From: Photobacterium sp. TY1-4
GTDB taxonomy: Bacteria; Pseudomonadota; Gammaproteobacteria; Enterobacterales; Vibrionaceae
Assembly (NCBI RefSeq): GCF_025398175.1
Contig: NZ_CP099735.1
Location: 620,001 to 684,000, forward strand
DNA: 64,000 nt
Reading direction: 5' to 3'
A program made the position numbers and the translations under genes. This document shows positions 54,842 to 62,734 of this stretch, in pieces (within the stretch, counting starts at the first letter, position 1; the number at the start of each line of letters is the position of its first letter). The notes below the pieces were generated by a model. The model had not been told where the DNA came from. It did not search any database and worked only from the letters and a program-made list of their open reading frames with translations.

Positions 54842-54962
54842 GGTGATCAATCTCTTTTACTTATTTGTATAACAAACAGTATCACAACTCGTGCGACACG
54901 TTGAGAAACATTCACTTACAAGTGGATCTCTTTGGCGCTATCAGCCTGAAAACAGGTCCGGA

Positions 54963-55865
54963 TCACTCGCAGCGCCTCTCAAGCTGCTCATAGCGGGCAA
55001 CAGCACAATGGACCAGTTTCACCGCTTGCTCCGTCAACTGGCTGGCCGGCGCATTGATATAAGAGACGGTAAATTGCAGCGGACTGGGCTGCCACTCGGC
55101 ATCCAGCAGGACCAACCGCCCACTGCTCAGCTGATCACAAATCACCTCTTTCGGCAGCGACGCAATGCCCACGGCGTTTTCCACCAGGCGGACACTGGCT
55201 GACAACGAGCTGGCAGAATAAAAGCGGACCGCCATCTCCTGCTGTTTAAAATAACGGGCAATCTCATGATAAGGCGCAGTATTACGGGCATAGGTGATCA
55301 ACGGCCATTGGACAAAATCCGCCATCGTCGCGTTTTGCCTGCCAAGCAGCTCGGGGCTGGCCACCCAATACAAGGGGTAACCGCAAATCATCTGATTCAC
55401 CACCACCGGCTCGGCAACCGGCCCGAGCATCAGCGCGATATCGATATTTCGTGCAAGCAACTCTTTGCTCAGATTGACGGTCGCATCGACAATGAGCTCT
55501 ACCTCAACCTCCGGCAGTTGCTGGTGGATCAACTTTAAAAAATCCGGCAACCAGGTATGGACCAACGTCTCTGATACCCCGATCCGTAACATGCCGGATA
55601 AAGCGGTTGCCGCATCGGCCTTCAATTGCAGTTGCTCGGTATTTCTCAGGATGTTCTCGGCCAGGGGTAACAACTCCCGGCCTTTAGCCGTCAAAGACAC
55701 CACCCCGCCTTCACGGTGAAACAAAGTCGTGTTGAGACTTTGCTCCAGATTCGCGATCCGCGTGGAGATTGCCGGTTGCGTGGTACACAACTGCGCCGCA
55801 GCCTGACGAAAACTGCCCAAATTTGCAATCCATACAAAGGTTTCCAGCTGTTTGAGATTCAGCAT
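54963..55865 (-). CDS. LysR-family regulator divergent from the 5-oxoprolinase operon
   Basis: The 300-residue protein has a LysR helix-turn-helix (FVWIANLGSFRQAAAQLCTTQPAI and RIANLEQSLNTTLFHRE, residues about 9-58) and an effector domain. AGGAGG seven bases before the ATG fixes the start. It is divergent from DUF1445-pxpABC-NRAMP with a 172-base shared promoter region, the normal geometry for a LysR protein controlling a neighbour. 5-Oxoproline or a related compound is a plausible ligand, inferred from context only. Confidence 0.88.
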   Translation of the reverse strand: MLNLKQLETFVWIANLGSFRQAAAQLCTTQPAISTRIANLEQSLNTTLFHREGGVVSLTAKGRELLPLAENILRNTEQLQLKADAATALSGMLRIGVSETLVHTWLPDFLKLIHQQLPEVEVELIVDATVNLSKELLARNIDIALMLGPVAEPVVVNQMICGYPLYWVASPELLGRQNATMADFVQWPLITYARNTAPYHEIARYFKQQEMAVRFYSASSLSASVRLVENAVGIASLPKEVICDQLSSGRLVLLDAEWQPSPLQFTVSYINAPASQLTEQAVKLVHCAVARYEQLERRCE

Positions 55866-56037
55866 AACCTCACCTCCTGTGTCGAAATATCGCGTCACTT
55901 TTCCCCGTAGACAGCACACATCCTACTGCCTGATAAATTTTTTTTATCAGATCACCCAAAAAATCACAAATAGACATTATCTCAGGAAGCCGTATCTTTA
56001 CCAAGTATTTACACAATAGCAACCAAGGAGCGGTACG

Positions 56038-56847
56038 ATGGACACGTCCGGATTACAACAATCTCTGGCCTCACTTTCCCGGCAGGCGCTGCGAGAGCAG
56101 ATCCGAACCAATGCTTATACCGGCTCGACCAGCGGTTTGGCACCAGGCTATCTGCAAGCCAACCTGGTGATGCTGCCTGCAGACTGGGCCAATGACTTCT
56201 TGCTGTTCTGCCAGAAAAACCCGGTCGCCTGCCCCTTGATTGGCGTCACCGAGCCTGGTCAACCGTTTCTGGATGACATTGGCGCCGCCATTGATATCAG
56301 CCGCGACGTCCCGGAATATCACATTTTCCACGACGGGCAGTTGACGGCCAAAGTGCCGGATCTCGAAGCGTACTGGCGGGATGACCTGGTGATTTTCGTA
56401 CTGGGCTGCTCCTTTTCATTTGAAGAAGCCCTGATCCAGTCCGGGTTGACCGTGCGAAATATTGAGCAGCAGCGCAATGTCTCGATGTACGACACCCAAA
56501 TCGCCTGCCAGCCCGCCGGTCGGTTTCACGGCAACATGGTGGTTTCCATGCGCCCGTTTACCCCCAAAGACGCGATCCGCGCCATTCAGATCACCAGCCG
56601 CTATCCGAAAGCCCATGGCGCCCCCGTTCATTTCGGTGATCCGGCCGCGATTGGCATTCAGGACATTGACACCCCGGATTACGGTGAGGCCGTCGACATT
56701 CATACCGGCGAAGTGCCGGTGTTCTGGGCCTGCGGCGTTACGCCACAGAACGTGCTGCGCCAGAGCAAGCCGCCAATCTGCATCACCCATGCGCCGGGAA
56801 AAATGCTGATCACCGACTTGCTTAACAACGCCTTGGCTGTGCTGTAA
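56038..56847 (+). CDS. DUF1445 putative hydro-lyase (YcsI / D-glutamate cyclase-like)
   Basis: The 269-residue protein matches the DUF1445 family ([30 protein letters not shown] start, [30 protein letters not shown] and [11 protein letters not shown]). Family members include YcsI of Bacillus and are related to the mitochondrial D-glutamate cyclase that forms 5-oxo-D-proline. Its position first in an operon with the three 5-oxoprolinase genes supports a task in 5-oxoproline or D-glutamate metabolism. AAGGAG lies seven bases before the ATG. The catalysed reaction is not certain. Confidence 0.85.
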   Translation: MDTSGLQQSLASLSRQALREQIRTNAYTGSTSGLAPGYLQANLVMLPADWANDFLLFCQKNPVACPLIGVTEPGQPFLDDIGAAIDISRDVPEYHIFHDGQLTAKVPDLEAYWRDDLVIFVLGCSFSFEEALIQSGLTVRNIEQQRNVSMYDTQIACQPAGRFHGNMVVSMRPFTPKDAIRAIQITSRYPKAHGAPVHFGDPAAIGIQDIDTPDYGEAVDIHTGEVPVFWACGVTPQNVLRQSKPPICITHAPGKMLITDLLNNALAVL

Positions 56848-56864
56848 ATCAGGGAGAGAAAGAG

Positions 56865-57716
56865 ATGAAAATCAACTGTGATATGGGCGAAAGCTTCGGC
56901 ATCTGGAACATGGGCAATGATGCGCAGGTGATGCCGTATCTGAACATGGCCAATATTGCCTGTGGTATGCACGCATCCGACCCCACCGTGATGCTTAATA
57001 CCGTCCGGCTGGCCAAACAGTATCAAGTGACGATCGGTGCCCACCCCGGTTACGCCGACCTGCAAGGCTTTGGCCGCCGCCCGCTCAACCTGGGCCAGGA
57101 AGAACTGGCTGCACTCTTTACTTATCAAATCGGCGCGTTAGTCGCGATTTGCCAGAGTGAGTCAATGCCACTCAGCTATGTCAAACCCCATGGCGCCCTG
57201 TACAACACCATGATGAAAGATGATCAGGTGTTCACCACCCTGCTGGCTGCCCTGCACCGCTATGATGCCAGCCTACCTCTGGTGGTGATGGCGGTGCCCA
57301 ATCATGACCATTATCAGGCGATGGCCGATGAATACGGCATCGAGCTCTGGTTTGAAGCCTTTGTCGATCGCGCCTACGGCAGCGACGGTCGCTTAATGCC
57401 CCGTTCCGAGCCCGGCTCCAGTTATCATGAACTGGCACAAATCCGCCGTCAGGCAGCCCAGCTGATCGAGCACGGCAGCGTGACCACACTGGCAGGAGAG
57501 GTGATCCCAGTACGTGCGGACACCTTGTGCATTCACGGCGATGGCCCGCAAGCCTTGCCAACCGCCCAGCTGTTGCAACATCTACTGCAACAACATCTAC
57601 TGCAACAACAGCAACTACAACAACCTCGGCAGCAACAGCCGCAGCAATTCCAGTGCGAACAAGGTCGCGATGCCTCCACGACCTCTCCGGCCCGACAAGA
57701 CTGCGGAGGCCGCTGA
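56865..57716 (+). CDS. pxpA: 5-oxoprolinase subunit A with a glutamine-rich C-terminal tail
   Basis: The first about 235 residues match PxpA (YcsF/LamB family): INCDMGESFGIWNMG, ANIACGMHASDP, TIGAHPGYADLQGFGRR, SYVKPHGALYN and FVDRAYGSDGRL. PxpABC hydrolyses 5-oxoproline to glutamate with ATP. The family usually ends near residue 245-250; this protein reaches 283 through a tail rich in Gln and Leu (residues about 238-265) and then a low-complexity end. The tail is encoded by a 15-base tandem repeat. GGGAG precedes the ATG. The stop shares a base with the pxpB start. Confidence 0.9.
   Translation: MKINCDMGESFGIWNMGNDAQVMPYLNMANIACGMHASDPTVMLNTVRLAKQYQVTIGAHPGYADLQGFGRRPLNLGQEELAALFTYQIGALVAICQSESMPLSYVKPHGALYNTMMKDDQVFTTLLAALHRYDASLPLVVMAVPNHDHYQAMADEYGIELWFEAFVDRAYGSDGRLMPRSEPGSSYHELAQIRRQAAQLIEHGSVTTLAGEVIPVRADTLCIHGDGPQALPTAQLLQHLLQQHLLQQQQLQQPRQQQPQQFQCEQGRDASTTSPARQDCGGR
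57576..57650 (+). repeat. 15-bp tandem repeat coding the PxpA tail
   Basis: The 15-base unit CAACATCTACTGCAA is present twice exactly (57576-57605) and followed by three diverged copies. Each unit codes five residues (QHLLQ type). The pattern is typical of slippage expansion. Confidence 0.8.
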
Positions 57717-58492
57717 TGACCATCACCCCAGTGAACGAAAATACGGTCATGGTCTATCTGGCCGACCAAACCTCACCGGAAACGGCCGATCAGATTGCTG
57801 CCCTGCTGCCGATCCTGCGCACGCAGTTGGGCAACTACCTGATCGATATAGTGCCGTCATATACTTCCATTCTGATCAGCTTTGATCTGATGGCCATCGG
57901 GCTTCGTGACTTCACCCAGCAACTCAAACGCCTGCTGAGTGAGGCCGAGCAACAGCAACACCAGCACAGCCCGAGCCCGTTGATCGAGCTGCCGGTGTAT
58001 TACGGACGGGAAGTGGCGCTGGATGCGGATGAACTTTGTCGCCATACCGGGCTGGATTTCGAGCAAATTATCGAGATTCATGCCAGTACCCTGTACCGCG
58101 TCTATGCCATTGGCTTTGCACCGGGATTTGCCTATCTGGGCAATACCGATCCCCGGCTCCACATTGCACGCAAACAGACACCACGGGCAAAAGTGCCGGC
58201 AGGTAGCCTGGCCCTGGCCGATCAACAAACCGCCATCTATCCCAAAGCCTCGCCAGGCGGCTGGCAGATCATCGGCCGCACCCCGGTTGACCTGATTGAT
58301 TACCAGCGAGAAAACCTGACTCTGTTTGAAATGGGCGCCCAGGTGCGCTTCACCCCAATCTCCCGCGCCCGGTTTCTGGCGCTGGGCGGGGTGATCACGG
58401 CGGAAGAGGCAACGCTTGCTGCTAGTCGCACCCAAGCTGACACCAGCTCCGGCGACATGCGCCGCGAACATCGCATTCGGGAGGTCGCATGA
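57716..58492 (+). CDS. pxpB: 5-oxoprolinase subunit B
   Basis: The 258-residue protein is a PxpB/KipI-type allophanate-hydrolase subunit 1 domain. Marks are YLIDIVPSYTSILISFD, ELPVYYG, YAIGFAPGFAYLG, PRAKVPAGSLALADQQTAIYP and GGWQIIGRTP. The start ATG overlaps the pxpA stop (TGATG), and an upstream in-frame extension through the repeat is unlikely to be used. It ends in a four-base overlap with pxpC. In Bacillus the homolog also inhibits the sporulation kinase KinA; that role does not apply here. Confidence 0.9.
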   Translation: MTITPVNENTVMVYLADQTSPETADQIAALLPILRTQLGNYLIDIVPSYTSILISFDLMAIGLRDFTQQLKRLLSEAEQQQHQHSPSPLIELPVYYGREVALDADELCRHTGLDFEQIIEIHASTLYRVYAIGFAPGFAYLGNTDPRLHIARKQTPRAKVPAGSLALADQQTAIYPKASPGGWQIIGRTPVDLIDYQRENLTLFEMGAQVRFTPISRARFLALGGVITAEEATLAASRTQADTSSGDMRREHRIREVA

Positions 58493-59460
58493 GTTTAACC
58501 GTATTCACCCCGGGGCCCCTGAGCCTGCTTCAGGATCTGGGCCGCCACGGCCATCAGCATATCGGGGTCAGCCCCGGCGGTCCGATGGATGAACATGCAT
58601 TTCTGTGGGCCAATCGCCTGCTGGATAACCCGATCCATGCTGCCCAGATTGAAATCGCCATGGGACAGTTCAGCTGTCAGTTTCACGCCGCGACCACTAT
58701 CGCCCTGACCGGCGCGGACATGGCGGCAAAACTCAATCAGCAACCCATCTCGCCCTGGCAAAGCGTCAGTGTACGGGCTGGCGATCAACTAAGCCTACGC
58801 GGCAGTCAGCACGGGATCCGCGCCTATCTGGCCGTCAAAGGTGGTTTTGTGGTTACGCCGGTGCTCAACAGCTGCGCAACCGTCATGCGCGACAACCTCG
58901 GCGGCCCGGATACCCAAGGCCGCAAGTTAACCGCGCAAGATTGCCTGCGCTACAACGCCACGCCCGCGCAGCCCTTGCGCCGGGTGCCGCGCCAGTTCAT
59001 CCCGGAGTACGGCCGGGACGTGACGCTTGAGGTGATCCCCGGCTATCAATATGCGCAGTTTGCCCCCGAGCAGCGCCAACGGTTTTTTAGCCATACCTAC
59101 ACCGTCACGCCACAAATCGATCGCATGGGCTACCGCCTGGCCGGCGAAGCGATCATCTGCCAGACCACCAGCCTGATCTCCGAAGGCATCGCACTGGGCG
59201 CAATTCAGATCCCGGCCGATGGCCAGCCCATCATTCTGATGCGCGACCGCCAGACCATCGGCGGCTATCCCAAAATCGGCTGTCTCACCGCCAGCAGCCT
59301 GAGCAAACTGGCGCAATGTCAGCCCGGCGCACAAATTCGCTTTGTCGAAAAAGACCTCTATCAGGCGGAAGCCGAGCGGATGATCGAACACCACTTTTTC
59401 CACAGCTATGTCGGGAAAAAGCGGGCAGCAGCAATGCTCAATCAGGCTTTGACGACGTAA
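58489..59460 (+). CDS. pxpC: 5-oxoprolinase subunit C
   Basis: The 323-residue protein matches PxpC/KipA (allophanate hydrolase subunit 2 type): TPGPLSLLQDLGRHGHQHIGVSPGGPMD, ANRLLDNP, ALTGADMAAKLN, AYLAVKGGF and SEGIALGAIQIPADGQPIILM. It binds PxpB to complete the 5-oxoprolinase. It starts within the pxpB stop (ATGA), so translation is coupled. Confidence 0.92.
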   Translation: MSLTVFTPGPLSLLQDLGRHGHQHIGVSPGGPMDEHAFLWANRLLDNPIHAAQIEIAMGQFSCQFHAATTIALTGADMAAKLNQQPISPWQSVSVRAGDQLSLRGSQHGIRAYLAVKGGFVVTPVLNSCATVMRDNLGGPDTQGRKLTAQDCLRYNATPAQPLRRVPRQFIPEYGRDVTLEVIPGYQYAQFAPEQRQRFFSHTYTVTPQIDRMGYRLAGEAIICQTTSLISEGIALGAIQIPADGQPIILMRDRQTIGGYPKIGCLTASSLSKLAQCQPGAQIRFVEKDLYQAEAERMIEHHFFHSYVGKKRAAAMLNQALTT

Positions 59461-59565
59461 GCCTGCGAGCGTGGGCAGCAAAAAATGCCCGGCGCTCAAT
59501 ACATCACAACAGACAATAACAAACAGCCCAATGGACAAGGGCCTATTTTTTACAGGAGTATCCAC

Positions 59566-60804
59566 ATGGCATCTGAAAAAATCATCCTCCCATCGCGTAA
59601 TGCCGAAGCATCGGCGTCCCCCCGCGGCGGGTTTAACTGGTCGCTGATCATGGGCGCGGCCTTTCTAATGGCCACCTCGGCGGTCGGACCGGGTTTTCTG
59701 ACCCAGACCACCGTCTTCACCCAGACACTGGGCGCGAGCTTTGCTTTCGTGATCCTGGTGTCGATCCTGCTCGACATCGGTGCACAGCTGAATATCTGGC
59801 GGGTGATTGTCGTCTCCAAAAAACGCGCACAGGACATTGCCAATGAACTGCTGCCGGGATTGGGCTACGCCATTGCCGGGGCTGTCGCACTCGGTGGGCT
59901 GGCGTTTAATATCGGGAATATCGGCGGGGCCGGGATGGGGATGAACGTCCTGTTCCCGTCCCTGTCACCGATTGCCGGGGCCGGGATCAGTGCTGTGATT
60001 GCGGTGACGATTTTCCTGCTCAAAGATGCCGGGAAAATCATGGACCGCTTCACCGTGCTGATGGGCGGCGCCTTGATTGCGATGACCCTTTATGTGCTGT
60101 TCTCCACGGAACCGCCGGTCGCGCAGGCGATGTACCGCTCAGTCTGGCCGGAACATATTGATGTGATTGCGATTGTGACCCTGGTCGGCGGCACTGTCGG
60201 CGGCTATATCACCTTTGCCGGAGCCCACCGTTTGGTGGATGCGGGCGTGACCGGACAGGAAGCCCTGCCGCAGGTCAACCGCGGTTCTATCTCTGCCATC
60301 AGTCTGGCCTCTCTGGTGCGCATCATCCTGTTCCTTGCCGCACTCGGCGTGATCAGCCAGGGCGTCACGCTCGATCCAACTAACCCACCGGCTTCGATGT
60401 TCCAGCACGCCGCTGGCAATGTCGGCTATAAGATCTTCGGACTAGTACTGTGGGCGGCGGCCATTACTTCAGTGATCGGTGCGGCTTATACCTCAGTTTC
60501 TTTCCTGAAAACGCTCCACCCGCTGATTGAAAAACACGCTCGTGGATTCATCATCGGGTTTATTGTCGCCTCAACGCTGATCTTCTGTTTCATCGGCAAG
60601 CCGGTTGCCCTGCTGATCATCGCCGGAGCACTGAACGGGTTTATCCTGCCGGTGACTCTGGGCACCATGCTGGTGGCCGCCAAGAAAAAAGCGATTATCG
60701 GGACCTATCAACACCCGGGCTGGATGTCATTGATTGGCTGGGGGATCACAGTGATGATGGCGATGATGAGCCTCTACACCCTGTATAACATGCTGCTGAA
60801 ATAA
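59566..60804 (+). CDS. NRAMP-like membrane transporter lacking the DPGN metal motif
   Basis: The 412-residue inner-membrane protein has about 11 hydrophobic helices and overall NRAMP-family similarity (the YcsG group found beside pxp genes in Bacillus). The helix-1 motif that binds metal in true NRAMP transporters (DPGN) reads GPGF here (residues 41-44), and the helix-6 MPH site reads GAH (219-221). Metal coordination by those sites is therefore lost. It may move another substrate, for example 5-oxoproline or an amino acid; this is inferred from the operon. AGGAG lies seven bases before the ATG, 105 bases after pxpC. Confidence 0.83.
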   Translation: MASEKIILPSRNAEASASPRGGFNWSLIMGAAFLMATSAVGPGFLTQTTVFTQTLGASFAFVILVSILLDIGAQLNIWRVIVVSKKRAQDIANELLPGLGYAIAGAVALGGLAFNIGNIGGAGMGMNVLFPSLSPIAGAGISAVIAVTIFLLKDAGKIMDRFTVLMGGALIAMTLYVLFSTEPPVAQAMYRSVWPEHIDVIAIVTLVGGTVGGYITFAGAHRLVDAGVTGQEALPQVNRGSISAISLASLVRIILFLAALGVISQGVTLDPTNPPASMFQHAAGNVGYKIFGLVLWAAAITSVIGAAYTSVSFLKTLHPLIEKHARGFIIGFIVASTLIFCFIGKPVALLIIAGALNGFILPVTLGTMLVAAKKKAIIGTYQHPGWMSLIGWGITVMMAMMSLYTLYNMLLK

Positions 60805-60847
60805 CCCTTCCGCAGGAACAAAACAAAACAAGAGCCAGCAACAAAAC

Positions 60848-60886
60848 AAAAGCCAGTGACCGGTCAATGAGTCGCTGGCTTTTTTG
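60848..60886 (+). terminator. Intrinsic terminator of the pxp operon
   Basis: AGCCAG-GAC and GTC-CTGGCT arms (one T/G mismatch) close a ten-base loop and are followed by six T. Confidence 0.85.
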
Positions 60887-60926
60887 TTCAATGCCGACTT
60901 CTTTCCTGAGCTTTCCTGCACCGCTC

Positions 60927-61880
60927 TTAACCAGCCGCAGACTCTCCGGTTGTCGGCACCCCACGCGGCGTCGACCTCGCTTTGTTCTTGCCACTTGGCG
61001 GTTTGTTCAGCATCAACGCTGCAACAATCACCACCAGGGCCAGCCAGGTCGTTGGCGCAACGGCTTCATGGTTGAACACCGCGCCAATGACCACTCCGAT
61101 CGCCGGCACCAGATAATTGGTCATGGAAGTAAACACCGGCCCGGTTCGCTGCAAAAGCGCCATGTAGAGGAAGTAAACAACCCCGGCACACATCACACCG
61201 AGATAAATGACCGAGGCCAAGGCGCGGTTCGAATGACCGCCGGCCTCAAGTGGTGACACGACAAAAGCCAACAGCACCAACTGGACACTGGCCATGGTTA
61301 ATACATTCCGGGCGACAATCAGCGGATGCTCTCCTTTCACTCGGTTGAGCAACAAAAGTGCCACGGCAAAACTGGCGGCTGCGCCCATCACGGCCAGTCC
61401 TCGGACAGGCTCCACAGCGCCCATGCCGCTCGATAGCGCCGGCCAGAACAGCAGCACCAGGCCACCGAACCCCAGCAGCACACTCATCAGGCCAGACCGG
61501 GTAATGCTGGCACCGCTGATCAACAGCGGCGCGCAAAGCAGCGCAAAGAACGGGATTGTCCCCATCAGCACCGCGACGACGGCACTATCGAGCTGTTGCT
61601 GCCCCCAGGGAACCAATACAAACGGAATCGTTGCTTCCAGCAAGCCTATCAGGGCGAATAATCCCCATTGACTGTGGCTCCGACTGTGGCTCCGGCTGCG
61701 CAATTTCAGCATCCGACACAGTACAACCAGCGTCAGCGCCCCAATCACGGAACGGCTCACGCCGACCCAAAGCGGTGAGATTTCCGCGACCGCGACATCC
61801 TGAAACACGAACTGAGAGCCCCAGATCAGTCCAATCATTGCCAACAACAGATAATTCTTATAAGTCATGAGTCGTTCCAT
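60927..61880 (-). CDS. EamA/DMT-family transporter
   Basis: The 317-residue inner-membrane protein has ten predicted helices arranged as two EamA repeats (GLIWGSQFVFQDVAVAEISPLWVGVSRSV, and the second near YLGVMCAGVVYFLYMALLQRTGPV). Such proteins export metabolites or amino acids. A 12-base tandem duplication (61671-61694) codes RSHSRSHS in a cytoplasmic loop. The C-terminus is basic and low complexity. Two Met codons (61880 and 61868) are possible starts. It lies downstream of the Rid-like gene on the same strand but is separated from it by the repeat copy. Confidence 0.85.
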   Translation of the reverse strand: MERLMTYKNYLLLAMIGLIWGSQFVFQDVAVAEISPLWVGVSRSVIGALTLVVLCRMLKLRSRSHSRSHSQWGLFALIGLLEATIPFVLVPWGQQQLDSAVVAVLMGTIPFFALLCAPLLISGASITRSGLMSVLLGFGGLVLLFWPALSSGMGAVEPVRGLAVMGAAASFAVALLLLNRVKGEHPLIVARNVLTMASVQLVLLAFVVSPLEAGGHSNRALASVIYLGVMCAGVVYFLYMALLQRTGPVFTSMTNYLVPAIGVVIGAVFNHEAVAPTTWLALVVIVAALMLNKPPSGKNKARSTPRGVPTTGESAAG

Positions 61881-61931
61881 GCATCCAATCCTTCAACGCC
61901 CCGGATGATCAGGGCCTTCATTCTCGGTTTT

Positions 61932-62093
61932 ATACCAATCAGAGTAAGTAAGTGATCAGAAATAGCGCAGGAAAAATGTTTGAGAACAAGGCAGAATTTC
62001 TTGATAAGTAGTTATTCTACAATCAAAAATTATAACGCGGTTATCGAGCATTTTAACCAGCTAGGATGACCAGTTATTTACTGCGATTGGTAT
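61932..62093 (+). repeat. 162-bp MITE-like repeat, copy 2
   Basis: Perfect nine-base inverted ends (ATACCAATC and GATTGGTAT) and about 89% identity by hand to copy 1 at 24689-24850, with the same orientation and no length change. The inner hairpin (61995-62031) is kept. Its right end coincides with the last base of the Rid-like gene's stop codon, so it fills the space between that gene and the EamA gene. Confidence 0.85.
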
Positions 62094-62557
62094 TATTCAG
62101 CCAATGATTCGGACATGACAGTTTCGCGATCGTGGGCTTTGAACGCGATGGCATCCACTTCAATCTGCATCCCTTTCAGGGCCAGTGCCGGGACCGGGAT
62201 CAAAGTGCTGGCCGGCAGATGCGCCGGATCCCAGGTGCGGCTGACGGCGTCGCTCCAGATTGCCAGTTTGTCCGCGTTGTGATCGACAATCAGCACGGTA
62301 ATTTTGACGATATCTTCGAACTGCAATCCATACTCGGCCAACGCAATGCCGAGGTTCTTGAGGGTAAATTCAACCTGGCGGCTGAAATCATGACTCAGGG
62401 TATGATCGAGATCTTCACCGCCACTCTGACCGGAGATAAATACCAGCTCGCCCGAGCTGGGAGCGGAAACGCTGTGGCAGAAACCAAAGGGAGTCGGGTT
62501 AAACAACGCGGTAGGGTTATGGTGCTTGAGGGCATGTTGAGCATTTGTATTTTTCAT
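62093..62557 (-). CDS. Rid-family (YjgF/YER057c) protein without the catalytic Arg
   Basis: The 154-residue protein is a Rid-family trimer-forming protein (ELVFISGQSGG, FTLKNLGIALAEYGLQFEDIVKITVLIVD and LIPVPALALKGMQIEVDAIAF). RidA deaminates enamine/imine intermediates using an Arg in its ARS-V motif; here that region reads LPASTLIPV, so the Arg is missing and it belongs to another Rid subfamily. AGAAGGA precedes the ATG. A SoxR/MerR-style promoter lies 51-81 bases upstream, so it may respond to redox stress or metals. The stop lies at the edge of the MITE-like repeat. Confidence 0.85.
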   Translation of the reverse strand: MKNTNAQHALKHHNPTALFNPTPFGFCHSVSAPSSGELVFISGQSGGEDLDHTLSHDFSRQVEFTLKNLGIALAEYGLQFEDIVKITVLIVDHNADKLAIWSDAVSRTWDPAHLPASTLIPVPALALKGMQIEVDAIAFKAHDRETVMSESLAE

Positions 62558-62607
62558 GGGTCTTCCTTCTGATGCTGAGTATTGATGCTTATTGATGAAT
62601 ACGACGT

Positions 62608-62638
62608 AGCATAAAACCTCAGGTTAACCTGAGGTCAA
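62608..62638 (-). promoter_or_regulatory. SoxR/MerR-type promoter with 19-bp spacer and perfect palindrome
   Basis: On the minus strand TTGACC (-35) and TATGCT (-10) are 19 bases apart. The palindrome ACCTCAGGTTAACCTGAGGT (62616-62635) fills the spacer. SoxR sites read CCTCAAGTTAACTTGAGG, one base different per half. MerR-family activators act on such over-long spacers by twisting the DNA. Confidence 0.7.
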
Positions 62639-62734
62639 GAAGAAAGATTCAGTCTTTTTTACCGACGTTGATGACCCGAACCTGAGCTCGTCAGGCGCCC
62701 AAGGACCGGGTCAGATCAGGCGATCAAATCGACA

